A stretch of 17,303 nt of DNA from Gracilaria caudata (Eukaryota; Rhodophyta; Florideophyceae; Gracilariales; Gracilariaceae), in NCBI GenBank assembly GCA_030374735.1, contig JASCIV010000536.1, positions 1-17,303 of the forward strand, written 5' to 3'. Both the position numbers and the translations under genes were made by a program. Within the stretch, counting starts at the first letter, position 1; every line of letters begins with the position of its first letter. Shown piece after piece: positions 1 to 8,110 of this stretch. Under the pieces are notes generated by a model, which had not been told where the DNA came from, did not search any database, and saw only the letters and a list, made by a program, of their open reading frames with translations.

Positions 1-123
1 CTGTCTATGTGTGCATATTGATTTTCGTGATTTTTGAGCATTGGCTAAATGTCGCCCAGCGAGTTCGTGACAGCTAATGAAAACGCGAGACCGTTACAGT
101 TACGTACACTGTGCATAATATGA

Positions 124-151
124 GCTTAAGTCTACCACAGTAGACTTAAGC
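124..151. repeat. perfect 12-bp inverted repeat, 4-nt loop
   Basis: Arm GCTTAAGTCTAC at 124-135 is followed by a 4-base loop CACA and its exact reverse complement GTAGACTTAAGC at 140-151. It could be a hairpin, a dimeric protein-binding site or the end of a small transposable element. Confidence 0.85.
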
Positions 152-214
152 AAAATCACCACATGGCAGAATGAGAGCCAATTATTTTTGCTGACATCCA
201 ATCACAGTTGTTTG

Positions 215-238
215 TTAAGTCTTTCGTACTAGACTTAA
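215..238. repeat. 8-bp inverted repeat sharing the same core
   Basis: TTAAGTCT at 215-222 and AGACTTAA at 231-238 are exact reverse complements with an 8-base spacer. The arm sequence is the same core as in the palindrome at 124-151, so the motif occurs four times in about 115 bp. Confidence 0.8.
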
Positions 239-394
239 GATTTTAGTCTCCAAGAAGAATTATGACGATTGTTTTTGGAAAAGCCAGCTGACTGACACGG
301 ATTGACCTAATAAAAATATTCTATGGCTGCGGGTTTTATGATACAAATTGCGGAAAGCTATTTATTAACTGGGAAACCCTGGAGTCGGCCACAT

Positions 395-435
395 TTCTAG
401 AACAGAAATAACTTTTTCAATAGATTATTCTAGAA
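395..435. promoter_or_regulatory. pair of TTCTAGAA octamers (possible heat-shock-type element)
   Basis: TTCTAGAA occurs at 395-402 and again at 428-435, each followed by an A/C-rich ACAGA-like extension. The octamer fits the eukaryotic heat-shock-factor unit TTCnnGAA. The sites lie about 380-415 bp upstream of the pseudokinase ATG. The regulatory role is inference from motif shape only. Confidence 0.25.
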
Positions 436-811
436 ACAGATCTGCTTTAGGTCAACCCATAATATGGAGCTTTGCGGTAGAAAGAGGCTACTGTGACAAA
501 TATGCCTTTGTTTATTAATGAACTTCACCAGTACTGAAAGACAAACTACTTTTACATGACGAAATTAAGAGTGTGAACCATGTGTTATGTATGAGAAACT
601 TACTGTTTCATATTGTTTTCCGGTAGGCTGTGGCGCTACGAGCCAAAGAGTACAGAACAGCTTCAATTTAGTACACACTTCCCCAGACTCAATATGTGCT
701 TTTATAGACGGTTTGAAACTGCTTGGGATGTCAGATCGGCTAACTAAGCATATTGCTTTTATACAATCTAAACACCAACAGACGGAGCAGATTTTTTGGA
801 AGCATTAAAAT

Positions 812-1852
812 ATGTCGTCTGGCATGCCGAGACGCTCTTCCGAAACCGAACGATATCGCATCGAAAAGGTGATTGAATTCAAAGAGTCAGACAGCTCCAT
901 GATCTGCCACGCAGAGGATCTGGTACGGCAGAAAAAGGTTTTGGTCTTCATCGATAACTACGGAACGATTGTTCCGGAGCAGAAAAAAAGCTTTGCACTC
1001 GTAAGATCTCGCATTGCCAATTTGGATCGATTTCCTATCGCCAAGCTGCTGCGCACTTGGAGTTCGGATAGGTTCCTGGTAGGCGTGGGGCAGTACAAGG
1101 GACCGTTGGTTAGTGAGGTGCTGCGAGAAGAGGGTCAATTGCTGAGAGAAGAGGCTACTGCTGTTTGTATTACAATCCTACTTGCTCTCAAAGAGCTACA
1201 TGAAAACCAAATTTTCATGTCCAGGATTGCTCCGGATGTGATCATGCTGAACAGGAGGACTTGCTGTGGCCGAAAAGGATGGACGACAGCAATGATAGGG
1301 GATTTGAGGTACTTGTATGATGCATCGGATTCGCAGGACGTGGAATGTGATGTAGCCCAGCTGGTTTACACATTCTTCGAGATGTGGGCGCCTGGGTTGG
1401 AGAATGTGAGGAAAGCACACAGACTGAGAGATTTGGCGAACATATTTCCTCAGTATGAGTCACTGGTGAATTATGTTGCGAGTATCACTACGTTGAATCC
1501 GAACAACGATCGAGCTCCGTGCTATTCAGTGTTAGTGCAACTGTTCCTGGGGCAGAACTTGGATGTGAGTGAGTTGATCCGTGACATGAAGTGGAGAGGA
1601 GATGAATACGATTTTGAAGAAGAGAGCAACTCTTCGAGCAACTCTTCGAGCGAGCCTGATGAGTATGAACTTGAAGAGGACAGAGACTCTTCTAGCGACT
1701 CTCCGCCGGAGACTAAAGAGTCTTCAGGTGAGTCTTCGAGCGAAGAGCTAAAATTGAGAGGTGATGAGTATGAGCGGGATGAGGAGAGCGACTCTTCGAG
1801 CAAAGAGCTGATGGACGGCTATGAGCCGGACGAATCATTGTGGGACCCCTGA
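812..1852 (+). CDS. protein-kinase-like pseudokinase with acidic Ser-rich repeat tail
   Basis: This is a 346-residue intronless ORF. Residues about 14-250 follow the order of a protein kinase domain. There is a beta3-like strand KKVLVFIDN (41-49) lacking the VAIK lysine, and an alpha-E/catalytic-loop segment LKELHENQIF then MSRIAPDVIML (126-146). DLR (164-166) stands at the DFG position, an alpha-F-like segment starts at D180, and an NPNNDRAP segment (229-236) resembles the conserved C-lobe DP..RP. HRD reads MSR, the loop Lys and Asn read Ala and Val, and no Gly-rich loop is seen. Phosphotransfer is therefore unlikely and a scaffold or allosteric role is inferred. Residues 262-343 are imperfect repeats around DEYE plus SSS runs, with many CK2-type S-x-x-D/E sites. 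The start is the first ATG. The 3' neighbour is convergent, with a gap of about 160 bp. The kinase-fold call rests on motif order, not on a search. Confidence 0.72.
   Translation: MSSGMPRRSSETERYRIEKVIEFKESDSSMICHAEDLVRQKKVLVFIDNYGTIVPEQKKSFALVRSRIANLDRFPIAKLLRTWSSDRFLVGVGQYKGPLVSEVLREEGQLLREEATAVCITILLALKELHENQIFMSRIAPDVIMLNRRTCCGRKGWTTAMIGDLRYLYDASDSQDVECDVAQLVYTFFEMWAPGLENVRKAHRLRDLANIFPQYESLVNYVASITTLNPNNDRAPCYSVLVQLFLGQNLDVSELIRDMKWRGDEYDFEEESNSSSNSSSEPDEYELEEDRDSSSDSPPETKESSGESSSEELKLRGDEYERDEESDSSSKELMDGYEPDESLWDP
1605..1830 (+). repeat. degenerate coding repeats, acidic/serine tail
   Basis: Within the pseudokinase gene, blocks reading GATGA(A/G)TA(C/T)GA followed 20-30 bases later by an (A/G)ACTCTTC(G/T)AGC block recur about three times, with additional isolated TCTTCGAGC copies. 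They encode the DEYE...EE...SSS units of the tail. Such a tract is prone to length change by slippage or unequal exchange. Confidence 0.65.
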
Positions 1853-2013
1853 TGAGGCTTGAGCCAGCCTGTTTTCATTTTCCTGCCTGGACGCGCGACT
1901 CGCTGACTGCTCTCCAGTTCCTCTCGGAACCAGATTGGCACTGCAGGACATACAGTATCTCGACACGATTCATATCCTTTTTTCACCAACCGCCTTAGTA
2001 TTTGTTTTTCAGT

Positions 2014-3453
2014 TCAAGAGCCATTTCGAGTTTGTGAAGCACTCTCTCTCTTTGTTCGGCATGGCTCGAATCCTGGCAGACTATCTCCTTCAGAACCACT
2101 TGTAGGTAAACTCAAACTGATCCACTTGCTCCCTACTCCCCCCCAATTTTCTTCAGCTTCTGCCCAGCATTTGGAAAGGCCGTTCACAGTATTAGGTTGT
2201 TGAACGTGTCTCCATTTCCTTCTCCATTCGCAAGCAAGCACCAAAGCGCATACCAACACAAACACTACCTCAAAAGCCCCAGTGATGATGGCCTTGGCTT
2301 CCACCTCTGTCATGGCTTTCACATTTCCGGACCGGATGTTGACAGTCACGTTCGTCATCTTCGAGTACAACACAAATCGAGCAATATCCATGGCTCTAGC
2401 CGTACTAGTCCACTTCGGTTGCATATTTGCCATATGCTTTGCACCTAGTAGAACCTTGTCTTTGAACTCAAAACTGCCTCGGTACTCAATGACAGCCACA
2501 ATGCTCCGGTTTCTAGTACTAAGTTTGCACGAGCCGCCACAAGTTCCTGTCACACTCCCATCCTCCAACTGAGCCATGTCAAGCTTTAGAACGTAAAACG
2601 CAACCCCCTTCGTTTCCTCCTTTGTCTTCTCCTCTTTCTGACACCATCCACGTAACTCCTCTCCAGACGCCTTTGTGCCGAAAACGGAGGAAGTCTTCAC
2701 GCTGTCCTCGAAGAAACATTGCATTGCTGAGTCGTTCAAGGCCCTCACGCTGTGTATTCGATATGCAGTTTCGTTGGGATGTGGCTCTTCCCACAGGTTT
2801 TTTTGCACCACCAGTGGTTGTGGGAAGTCTTTAACACGGCCCTCAGTCCAAGATATTCTCACAGCGAGAAAGTCGCGAGCGTTCTCCGACCCAACATTCA
2901 CCACTTTCTCCGTCAGTCGATAGACTGCTTTCTCCGTGTCACTCACGCATCGTATGCGCAGGCGGTCGTTGGGAAGATACGTGATGTTTGCAACTCTTGC
3001 CCACACCCATCCTTCCTCGTCCATGGAGGTGCACGAGAAAAATATTCTTTCGCCTACGTGTCGGAGCGGATCAATGTCTTCCCCTGAACGATTTTGGTAG
3101 CTGAACCAATCATCGGCTGGCTCTGGGATGAATGCGTTCTCCACTGTTCTGGACACCATTTGCGGTACGTCTCTGGAGCTCAGTGTTGTTTCGAGATACA
3201 CAGGGATAGCGAGAAGGATAACTCGAACAGCGAGGAGGGGAACATGCGAGAGTTGGTGACGAGTAAGTCCCTCGCTCCAGAGAGGGAACTTCATGCTGTC
3301 TACTAGTACAACAATTCCCTTCAGGGCGCTCCAATATAGAAGCAAAGATGCGATTTTGGAGGTGACATAAAACAGAAGAGGAAAGACCAGGATTTCGAAA
3401 ACCAGAAAGATGAAGGCGGCCACGACTCCATTTCCGAACGGAATCAGGATCAT
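2014..3453 (-). CDS. orphan membrane glycoprotein, paralogue A
   Basis: This 479-residue intronless ORF belongs to no family I recognise. It has a hydrophobic N-terminus (about 9-50), the block PLWSEGL (57-63), and a second hydrophobic stretch ending IPVYLET (about 72-89). A long central domain follows, with cysteines and sequons (NRS, NIT, NET, NDS, NRS, NVT). Next come a C-terminal span (about 388-410) and a basic stop-transfer EWRRKW. The tail holds PNTVNGLSKCW (420-430) and WGG (437-439). Sequons between the spans suggest that the centre faces the lumen or outside. The product at 4258-5727 shares this layout and many residues, for example PFG.GV.AAFIFL.FE, DEEGW versus DDEGW, and G-S-x-E-F-K-D. 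The two N-termini align to within one residue, which supports this ATG. The genes are divergent. A role as surface receptor or channel-like protein is speculation. Confidence 0.82.
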   Translation of the reverse strand: MILIPFGNGVVAAFIFLVFEILVFPLLFYVTSKIASLLLYWSALKGIVVLVDSMKFPLWSEGLTRHQLSHVPLLAVRVILLAIPVYLETTLSSRDVPQMVSRTVENAFIPEPADDWFSYQNRSGEDIDPLRHVGERIFFSCTSMDEEGWVWARVANITYLPNDRLRIRCVSDTEKAVYRLTEKVVNVGSENARDFLAVRISWTEGRVKDFPQPLVVQKNLWEEPHPNETAYRIHSVRALNDSAMQCFFEDSVKTSSVFGTKASGEELRGWCQKEEKTKEETKGVAFYVLKLDMAQLEDGSVTGTCGGSCKLSTRNRSIVAVIEYRGSFEFKDKVLLGAKHMANMQPKWTSTARAMDIARFVLYSKMTNVTVNIRSGNVKAMTEVEAKAIITGAFEVVFVLVCALVLACEWRRKWRHVQQPNTVNGLSKCWAEAEENWGGVGSKWISLSLPTSGSEGDSLPGFEPCRTKRESASQTRNGS

Positions 3454-4257
3454 TATGGATTGCTGAGCAAGTTGTAGGGAAGAATGTGAGTGACGCAGAT
3501 AAAGGAAGCACAGATGCAGCGGAAATGCTGAGAGGTTATTAGGTCCTCCAAGTACGGATAAAGATCAAGCGGCAGCGATCTGTCAATCAACTCTTTCACC
3601 AAGCCTGTACTAGTAGCCCAACGGAGCATCGTCGACTGCTATGCGATGCACTTGTCTTTGTGCCTCTTCTTTGAACCGAGAAAAAACTGGTGGAAAGTGT
3701 ATGTCCCTGGACAGCAGGGGCGTATATGTGACTACTAATATGGCGCTTTTGGAAGTCAATAGTCACCACTTCAAGAAACGGTAGTCAAAGCCCTTCAAAA
3801 ATAATTAAAAAATAGGTTGCCGAATACTCTTGTTGATGTAGTCAGTCAAACTCCGTTTTATGTCATGTCAAAATAGTCAGTCACATGTACGACATTGTCC
3901 AGCGAAGAATTTCGACGAAGGTACAGTTATTACTGTACTACAGTACTGCTTGTTGGTTCCGCCAATTTGTTGGAAGCCTTCTGTGTAGCTTCCCAAATAC
4001 GAGGGGTTCTGGAGTTTGCCAACTCAATTACAAGACCTTATTAACCTACTCTCTTAGCCAGTCTTTCATTTCCGATACTTATCGCTACTGTTTCGGAACC
4101 AGTCAGACATCGCTGCCAGTAACGAATTTCTTCGTCTCGTGTAGCCTTCATCGACCTAAAATTAGCTGGGCACAATCGGGACTCAGTCTCAAGATTACAC
4201 TTCCTATATTATCATCTGCTTGCGCCATCAACTGTTTCTGTTGTAGAAAGATACGAT
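3454..4257. promoter_or_regulatory. divergent intergenic region between paralogues
   Basis: These 804 bp separate the ATGs of the two head-to-head paralogues and must hold both upstream regions. The stretch is AT-rich around 3795-3820 and contains a near-perfect palindrome, TACTGTA-C-TACAGTA, around 3930-3944. A 179-codon frame from 3885 runs through into the paralogue B gene out of frame and looks like chance. I see no clear TATA box for either gene. Confidence 0.5.
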
Positions 4258-5727
4258 ATGGCGATCACACTACCGTTTGGAGCGGGTGTCATAGCTGCGT
4301 TTATCTTTTTGTTATTCGAACTGCTCGTATTTCCCGTGTTGATGCATATCACGTCTACCCTCGCCTCATTTTTCATCATCAGACGAGCAACACACGGCAA
4401 GCCCGTTCACGTGAGATCCATTAGTTATCCGCTTTGGAACGAGGGCCTTCTCAATCGCCAGCCCTCACATGTGCTTCTCTTCCTCATTCGACTCACATGC
4501 ATTGTCATTCCGGTATATCTTGAGACTCGATTCATATCGCGTTCCACTCCAATCGCAGTTTCCAAACTTATCCCGCACGCCTTCGTCTGCAACCCAGAGA
4601 ACGAAGATTTGATACTTCATGGGAATGTGAATGAGTTATTGCTAAGGCGTGAAATATTCTCTCGATGTGCTGCAGTGGATGATGAAGGGTGGTTGAAGGC
4701 AAAGATCGCGAATGTCACTCTGACAAACGATGGTGAGGAAATCCGGTGTATCCGAGGCACCGAACAGACCTTTTATCGAGCTTTGGAACGACTTCCGCCT
4801 TTCGTTGAACCCTCAAAAGTGGAGACGAAGTACTTCATCGATAAAACACCAGTATATAGACCGAATCTCACACTCAAAGTACAAATTGAGGAAAGACCTT
4901 TTCAAGAGCTTCTGGAGCAGCCTGTTGTGGGAGAAGAGAAAATAGATACAATGCATTCTCAAGTGCAGAACGTTACAGTTTTGGATACCGAAGACATGGA
5001 ATGCTCTCCTTGGCCTACTCCTTGGCCTTCTACGTTGCTTAGAGCAAACTCTTTCATATGCCAGAACGTTACAGGACGAATTGTGGATTTCTACTTCACT
5101 TCTATACAAAATTTGATCAATGAAAGCAACACAAGAGTCTTGGCGCGGCACGGGAATATTGTGTTGAAGCAGTTCACCGTTTCAACGACATTCAAGTTTA
5201 TTGGAAGTCTTGAGTTCAAGGATAGAATTTGGATAAACGCCGGACTTCTCATTCGAAGCCATCCAAGGCCGCCGGACACTGCTCATCTGTTTGAAATGAA
5301 TCTACGGTTTATGCTGTACACGAGAGCCAGCAATGTTACTGTGAAAGTGCCGGGAGGCGAAGTTTTTCATTCGGTAGAGCTGGATAACGTAGTAGTACTC
5401 GTTTATGCTCTGGAGGTGGGTGTGGTGCTTGTGATATGGTTGTCTCTGGTGCCTTTCTCTCGATACCGATGGACTGATATGCAGCGGGCAAACACAATAG
5501 ACGGGCTGTCTTACATCTGGTCTCAGAACAATGCTAGGTGGGGGGGATTGGTGAAGCATTCTCGCATTTCGTTGCGGTTGTGCAAGCGGATGTTGGATGG
5601 AGAAGAACGCTTCGTATACCAGCCTGAAGGGCTGGAATTAAAGGTAGAAACGATGGATCATACCATGGATGAGGAAGTTGGAAGAGGACTTGAAAGGACA
5701 ATGTTTACGAACTTGAAATGTTTTTAA
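4258..5727 (+). CDS. orphan membrane glycoprotein, paralogue B
   Basis: This 489-residue intronless ORF is paralogous to the divergent gene at 2014-3453. Shared landmarks, in order, are an N-terminal hydrophobic region (about 10-42), PLWNEGL (58-64), a second hydrophobic stretch ending IPVYLET (84-90), DDEGW and IRC in the central domain, G-S-L-E-F-K-D, N-V-T-V, a C-terminal span (about 377-399), ANTIDGLSYIW (411-421) and WGG (428-430). The central region has six N-x-S/T sequons, consistent with an extracytoplasmic glycosylated domain. The C-terminal tail is longer than in A and acidic, with little similarity there. Divergence is substantial, so the duplication is not recent. The conserved cytosolic signature after the last span is the best family-defining motif. 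Function is unknown. Confidence 0.82.
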   Translation: MAITLPFGAGVIAAFIFLLFELLVFPVLMHITSTLASFFIIRRATHGKPVHVRSISYPLWNEGLLNRQPSHVLLFLIRLTCIVIPVYLETRFISRSTPIAVSKLIPHAFVCNPENEDLILHGNVNELLLRREIFSRCAAVDDEGWLKAKIANVTLTNDGEEIRCIRGTEQTFYRALERLPPFVEPSKVETKYFIDKTPVYRPNLTLKVQIEERPFQELLEQPVVGEEKIDTMHSQVQNVTVLDTEDMECSPWPTPWPSTLLRANSFICQNVTGRIVDFYFTSIQNLINESNTRVLARHGNIVLKQFTVSTTFKFIGSLEFKDRIWINAGLLIRSHPRPPDTAHLFEMNLRFMLYTRASNVTVKVPGGEVFHSVELDNVVVLVYALEVGVVLVIWLSLVPFSRYRWTDMQRANTIDGLSYIWSQNNARWGGLVKHSRISLRLCKRMLDGEERFVYQPEGLELKVETMDHTMDEEVGRGLERTMFTNLKCF

Positions 5728-6073
5728 ACATTTTAAAACAAAACATTAATAATTGTTTGTTCTTTTCGATTTTGGTGCTCATTTCTGCATGCCCGAATAG
5801 GCGATAGAGATTTGTTTTTTTACGAGCTCAAGCCAAATCCCAAACCAGGATTGTTACCTGTTCAGAATGTATTTGTGTTCCTGGCCGCAGATGTTCATAC
5901 CCAAGTCTTGCCATGAAGTTGCACTTCCAGCTTTCGAAAAGCCAGTCAAGCTTTTCGATTATATGCGCATGAAAACGGGAATCCGAAAGCCGTTTCAGCA
6001 GAGTTTTCTTATAACATCGAGATTCCTCTCGTATCGAACTCAATCACTCCCTCCTCTTCCCAGACCTTTTTTA

Positions 6074-7734
6074 TCAATTCGCCTCTTCCTCCGCAAGCAG
6101 AGCATCTCCATCATCATTCTCAACCTGCCCCTTCCTTCGACCAGGTCGCGCTGTGACTGTAGGAAACAAACTGTATAACTCTTGCACCATGATGATTACC
6201 TCATACGGATAGAGCGATTTCAATACCATGGTCTTTCCAGATTTGAATCTTAACTCCAGCTCGAAGCGCCGCCCATTCACAGCGGAGGTGCTGCACCCTG
6301 ACAGCGTGGGCCTCATCTTGTCGACTCGTAAGCGATTCACAGCAATGGATACTATATCTTTGATATTTGCATGATATCGCCGAAACAGAACAAAAGCGAA
6401 AACGTCCAAACCAAAGAACTGTGCTCGTCTTGAACTGGCGGCAAACGTTCCCCATGATATGGAATTATGATTCACAAGAAAGAGAGTTGCAACAATGTAA
6501 ACATATGTGGTGAGCGTCAATGCACGGTTCTCTTCGAAATAATATTGCGGCCCTGGTAGTAGAGTAACTAGTACTAGCAGAAGAGCGAAATGGACCCATC
6601 TCCATAGCCGGGGTAGGTAATATGCTTCACCAGGATGATACCAGCTTACTTCCACTGATTCGTTCTCCCTGCGCTTGAGTTTGATGCCTATGTTCGGTAT
6701 CTGAGTTAATGGGAGAGCCTGGTGATCTACAAGCTCGGATGTCGCTGGCAGTTGAATTGCAGAATACGGATTGCTGTCACCATAGATGTTGACGAACCTC
6801 AGCGGTTGAGCCATTCCACGCTCTCTAAGAGCTCGCAGTCTGTTGTTGGCTTCCTGCACAAATAAATCTGTGGATTTTCGGTCCGCACAGTTACCCAAGA
6901 GAATTGTTTTCCCCATCGTCACGACTTCCACGCAATACGACGATCGCTGCGAGTTCAACGCTTGTTGCTGTAGCTGGTGAGTTTGTTGAGTTTGCTGCGG
7001 TTCTGGGGGTTGACTGTTTGTTTTCCAATGCACAAGCGTCATTCGAAAGCAGGACAGGAACGATATGGGAATTTTGTAAAGAAGAGTCCTTGGGTTTTCA
7101 AAAACATACAGCATGTCATCTGACGTACATATTACGACCCCATTTCCGCGAACAATGTGCTCGTCTTTAGCGCGTTCGGAAGAGGTATTATTACTGGCCA
7201 ACGCTGCGTCTATAATGACGGGAGACAGATATAAGTATCCGAATAAAGCCAAGAAGAGTCGCCGAAAGAGACACAAAAGAATGAGATAGAGGGCGAGGAA
7301 GCCGAGACGAAAGAGTCCAAGTTTGAGCGCCGAGGGAGCGTTGGGTTGGACCTGCCTTCAGCTGAGTTTTCGTACTCAAATATGGCATTGCGAATTCGGT
7401 GCGCCGAACGTTGATAATCTTCGTGAGAGAGCGAAGGCTGGTTGCAGCACTGCACTTCTGTTCCAAGCAAGCACGCAGAGCTGCAGCACGTGAGAACAAG
7501 AGCGTCGGGAAGTGATGCAATGGCGCTGCAAGGCGCGACGAAGAGCGGAGAAACGCCAGGAGCCGCACTCACGTCCGGCTGGGATGGCGCACTTGTGGGA
7601 GGCGAGGGAGATCGCGGAGCAAAGCTTGAAGAGCATATTGAGGGAGAGGAGGCGGGGGGCAGAGGTGGGCGGTGTACCCGTAAATCCGTGGGCGGAGTGG
7701 ACTGCGTGGAGGCTACTGGCGAGTGCAACGTCAT
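6074..7734 (-). CDS. orphan membrane protein, two exons (7734-7573, 7351-6074)
   Basis: The long frame ending at 6074 has no ATG near its 5' end. Its first ATG lies deep inside, and its hydrophobic N-terminus continues upstream to a TGA just above AGGCAG/GTCC at 7352. Joining it to an open frame beginning with ATG at 7734, across GTGAGT (7572-7567) and CAG (7354-7352), keeps frame (phase 0). The result is about 479 residues. Exon 1 is 54 Pro/Ser-rich residues. Exon 2 opens with a long hydrophobic stretch (about 62-105). After it come SSYCVEVVTMGKTILL and an amphipathic segment ending VQEANNRL, which together look PH-like. A Gln/Pro-rich linker (about 168-187) lies before this. Then come two spans (about 303-319 and 333-347) and a C-terminal strand-strand-helix (FELELRFKSGK...). 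The exon 2 coding call is firm, but the exon 1 junction is inferred. The gene is not recognised. Confidence 0.62.
7352..7572 (-). other. candidate 221-bp spliceosomal intron
   Basis: On the minus strand GTGAGT begins at 7572 and GGCAG ends at 7352. Removing the interval joins two phase-0 frames and bypasses the in-frame TGA just upstream of the acceptor. No strong branch-point box is evident, so an alternative donor or acceptor is possible. Confidence 0.45.
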
Positions 7735-7799
7735 GAGCGGGGTTTTGTTGGTGTTTCTGGCGATGGTGAAGCAAAGCACAGATAAGAATGCGAAGTGAT

Positions 7800-7823
7800 G
7801 AAGGTTATGCAGAAGGTTATGCA
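7800..7823. repeat. 12-bp perfect tandem duplication
   Basis: GAAGGTTATGCA occurs twice back to back at 7800-7811 and 7812-7823. It lies upstream of the minus-strand membrane-protein gene, probably in its promoter or leader, and looks like a local slippage event. Confidence 0.85.
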
Positions 7824-8110
7824 GTGGCCAGATGCGGAGGGAGGGATGCTGCGTTGGGCGAGATGGACTGTGCAGTTTCACGAGGAGAGGGTGAGGTGTT
7901 TGGGGACAACGCTGGCGGGAGATTGACGCCGGCAGGTAAGGTATCGGTGGGAAATGAGCGCTCGTGCTTCTCCGCACTTCAGGTGCTCCGAGCTTTGTTG
8001 CCCGAAGGGCATTCGCAGCGGTGCAGCGAATCACAACGCGGCATCAGCAAAAGCATCACACGCACAGCCAGTGCCAACCGCCCACGTTCACACGCGTCGC
8101 CGCGTCGTGA

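Larger units (their letters stand above)
1..586. other. AT-rich non-coding leader with short palindromes
   Basis: No convincing gene is visible here. The stretch carries two inverted repeats built on the same AGACTTAA core (124-151 and 215-238) and two TTCTAGAA octamers (395-402 and 428-435), listed separately. A 73-codon frame at 587-808 ends three bases before the pseudokinase ATG. It has no recognisable features and may be 5' leader sequence. Confidence 0.5.

Noticed and set aside
587..808. 73-codon plus-strand frame just before the pseudokinase
   Set aside because: No motif, signal or recognisable composition. Its stop lies three bases before the pseudokinase ATG, so it is more likely leader sequence or a chance frame.
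1522..1803. Minus-strand Ser/Leu-rich frame opposite the pseudokinase tail
   Set aside because: Antisense shadow of the DEYE/SSS repeats; the repetitive codons keep the opposite frame open.
3885..4424. 179-codon plus-strand frame upstream of paralogue B
   Set aside because: It overlaps the paralogue B start out of frame. The paralogue A alignment supports the B frame, and this one has no family-like features.
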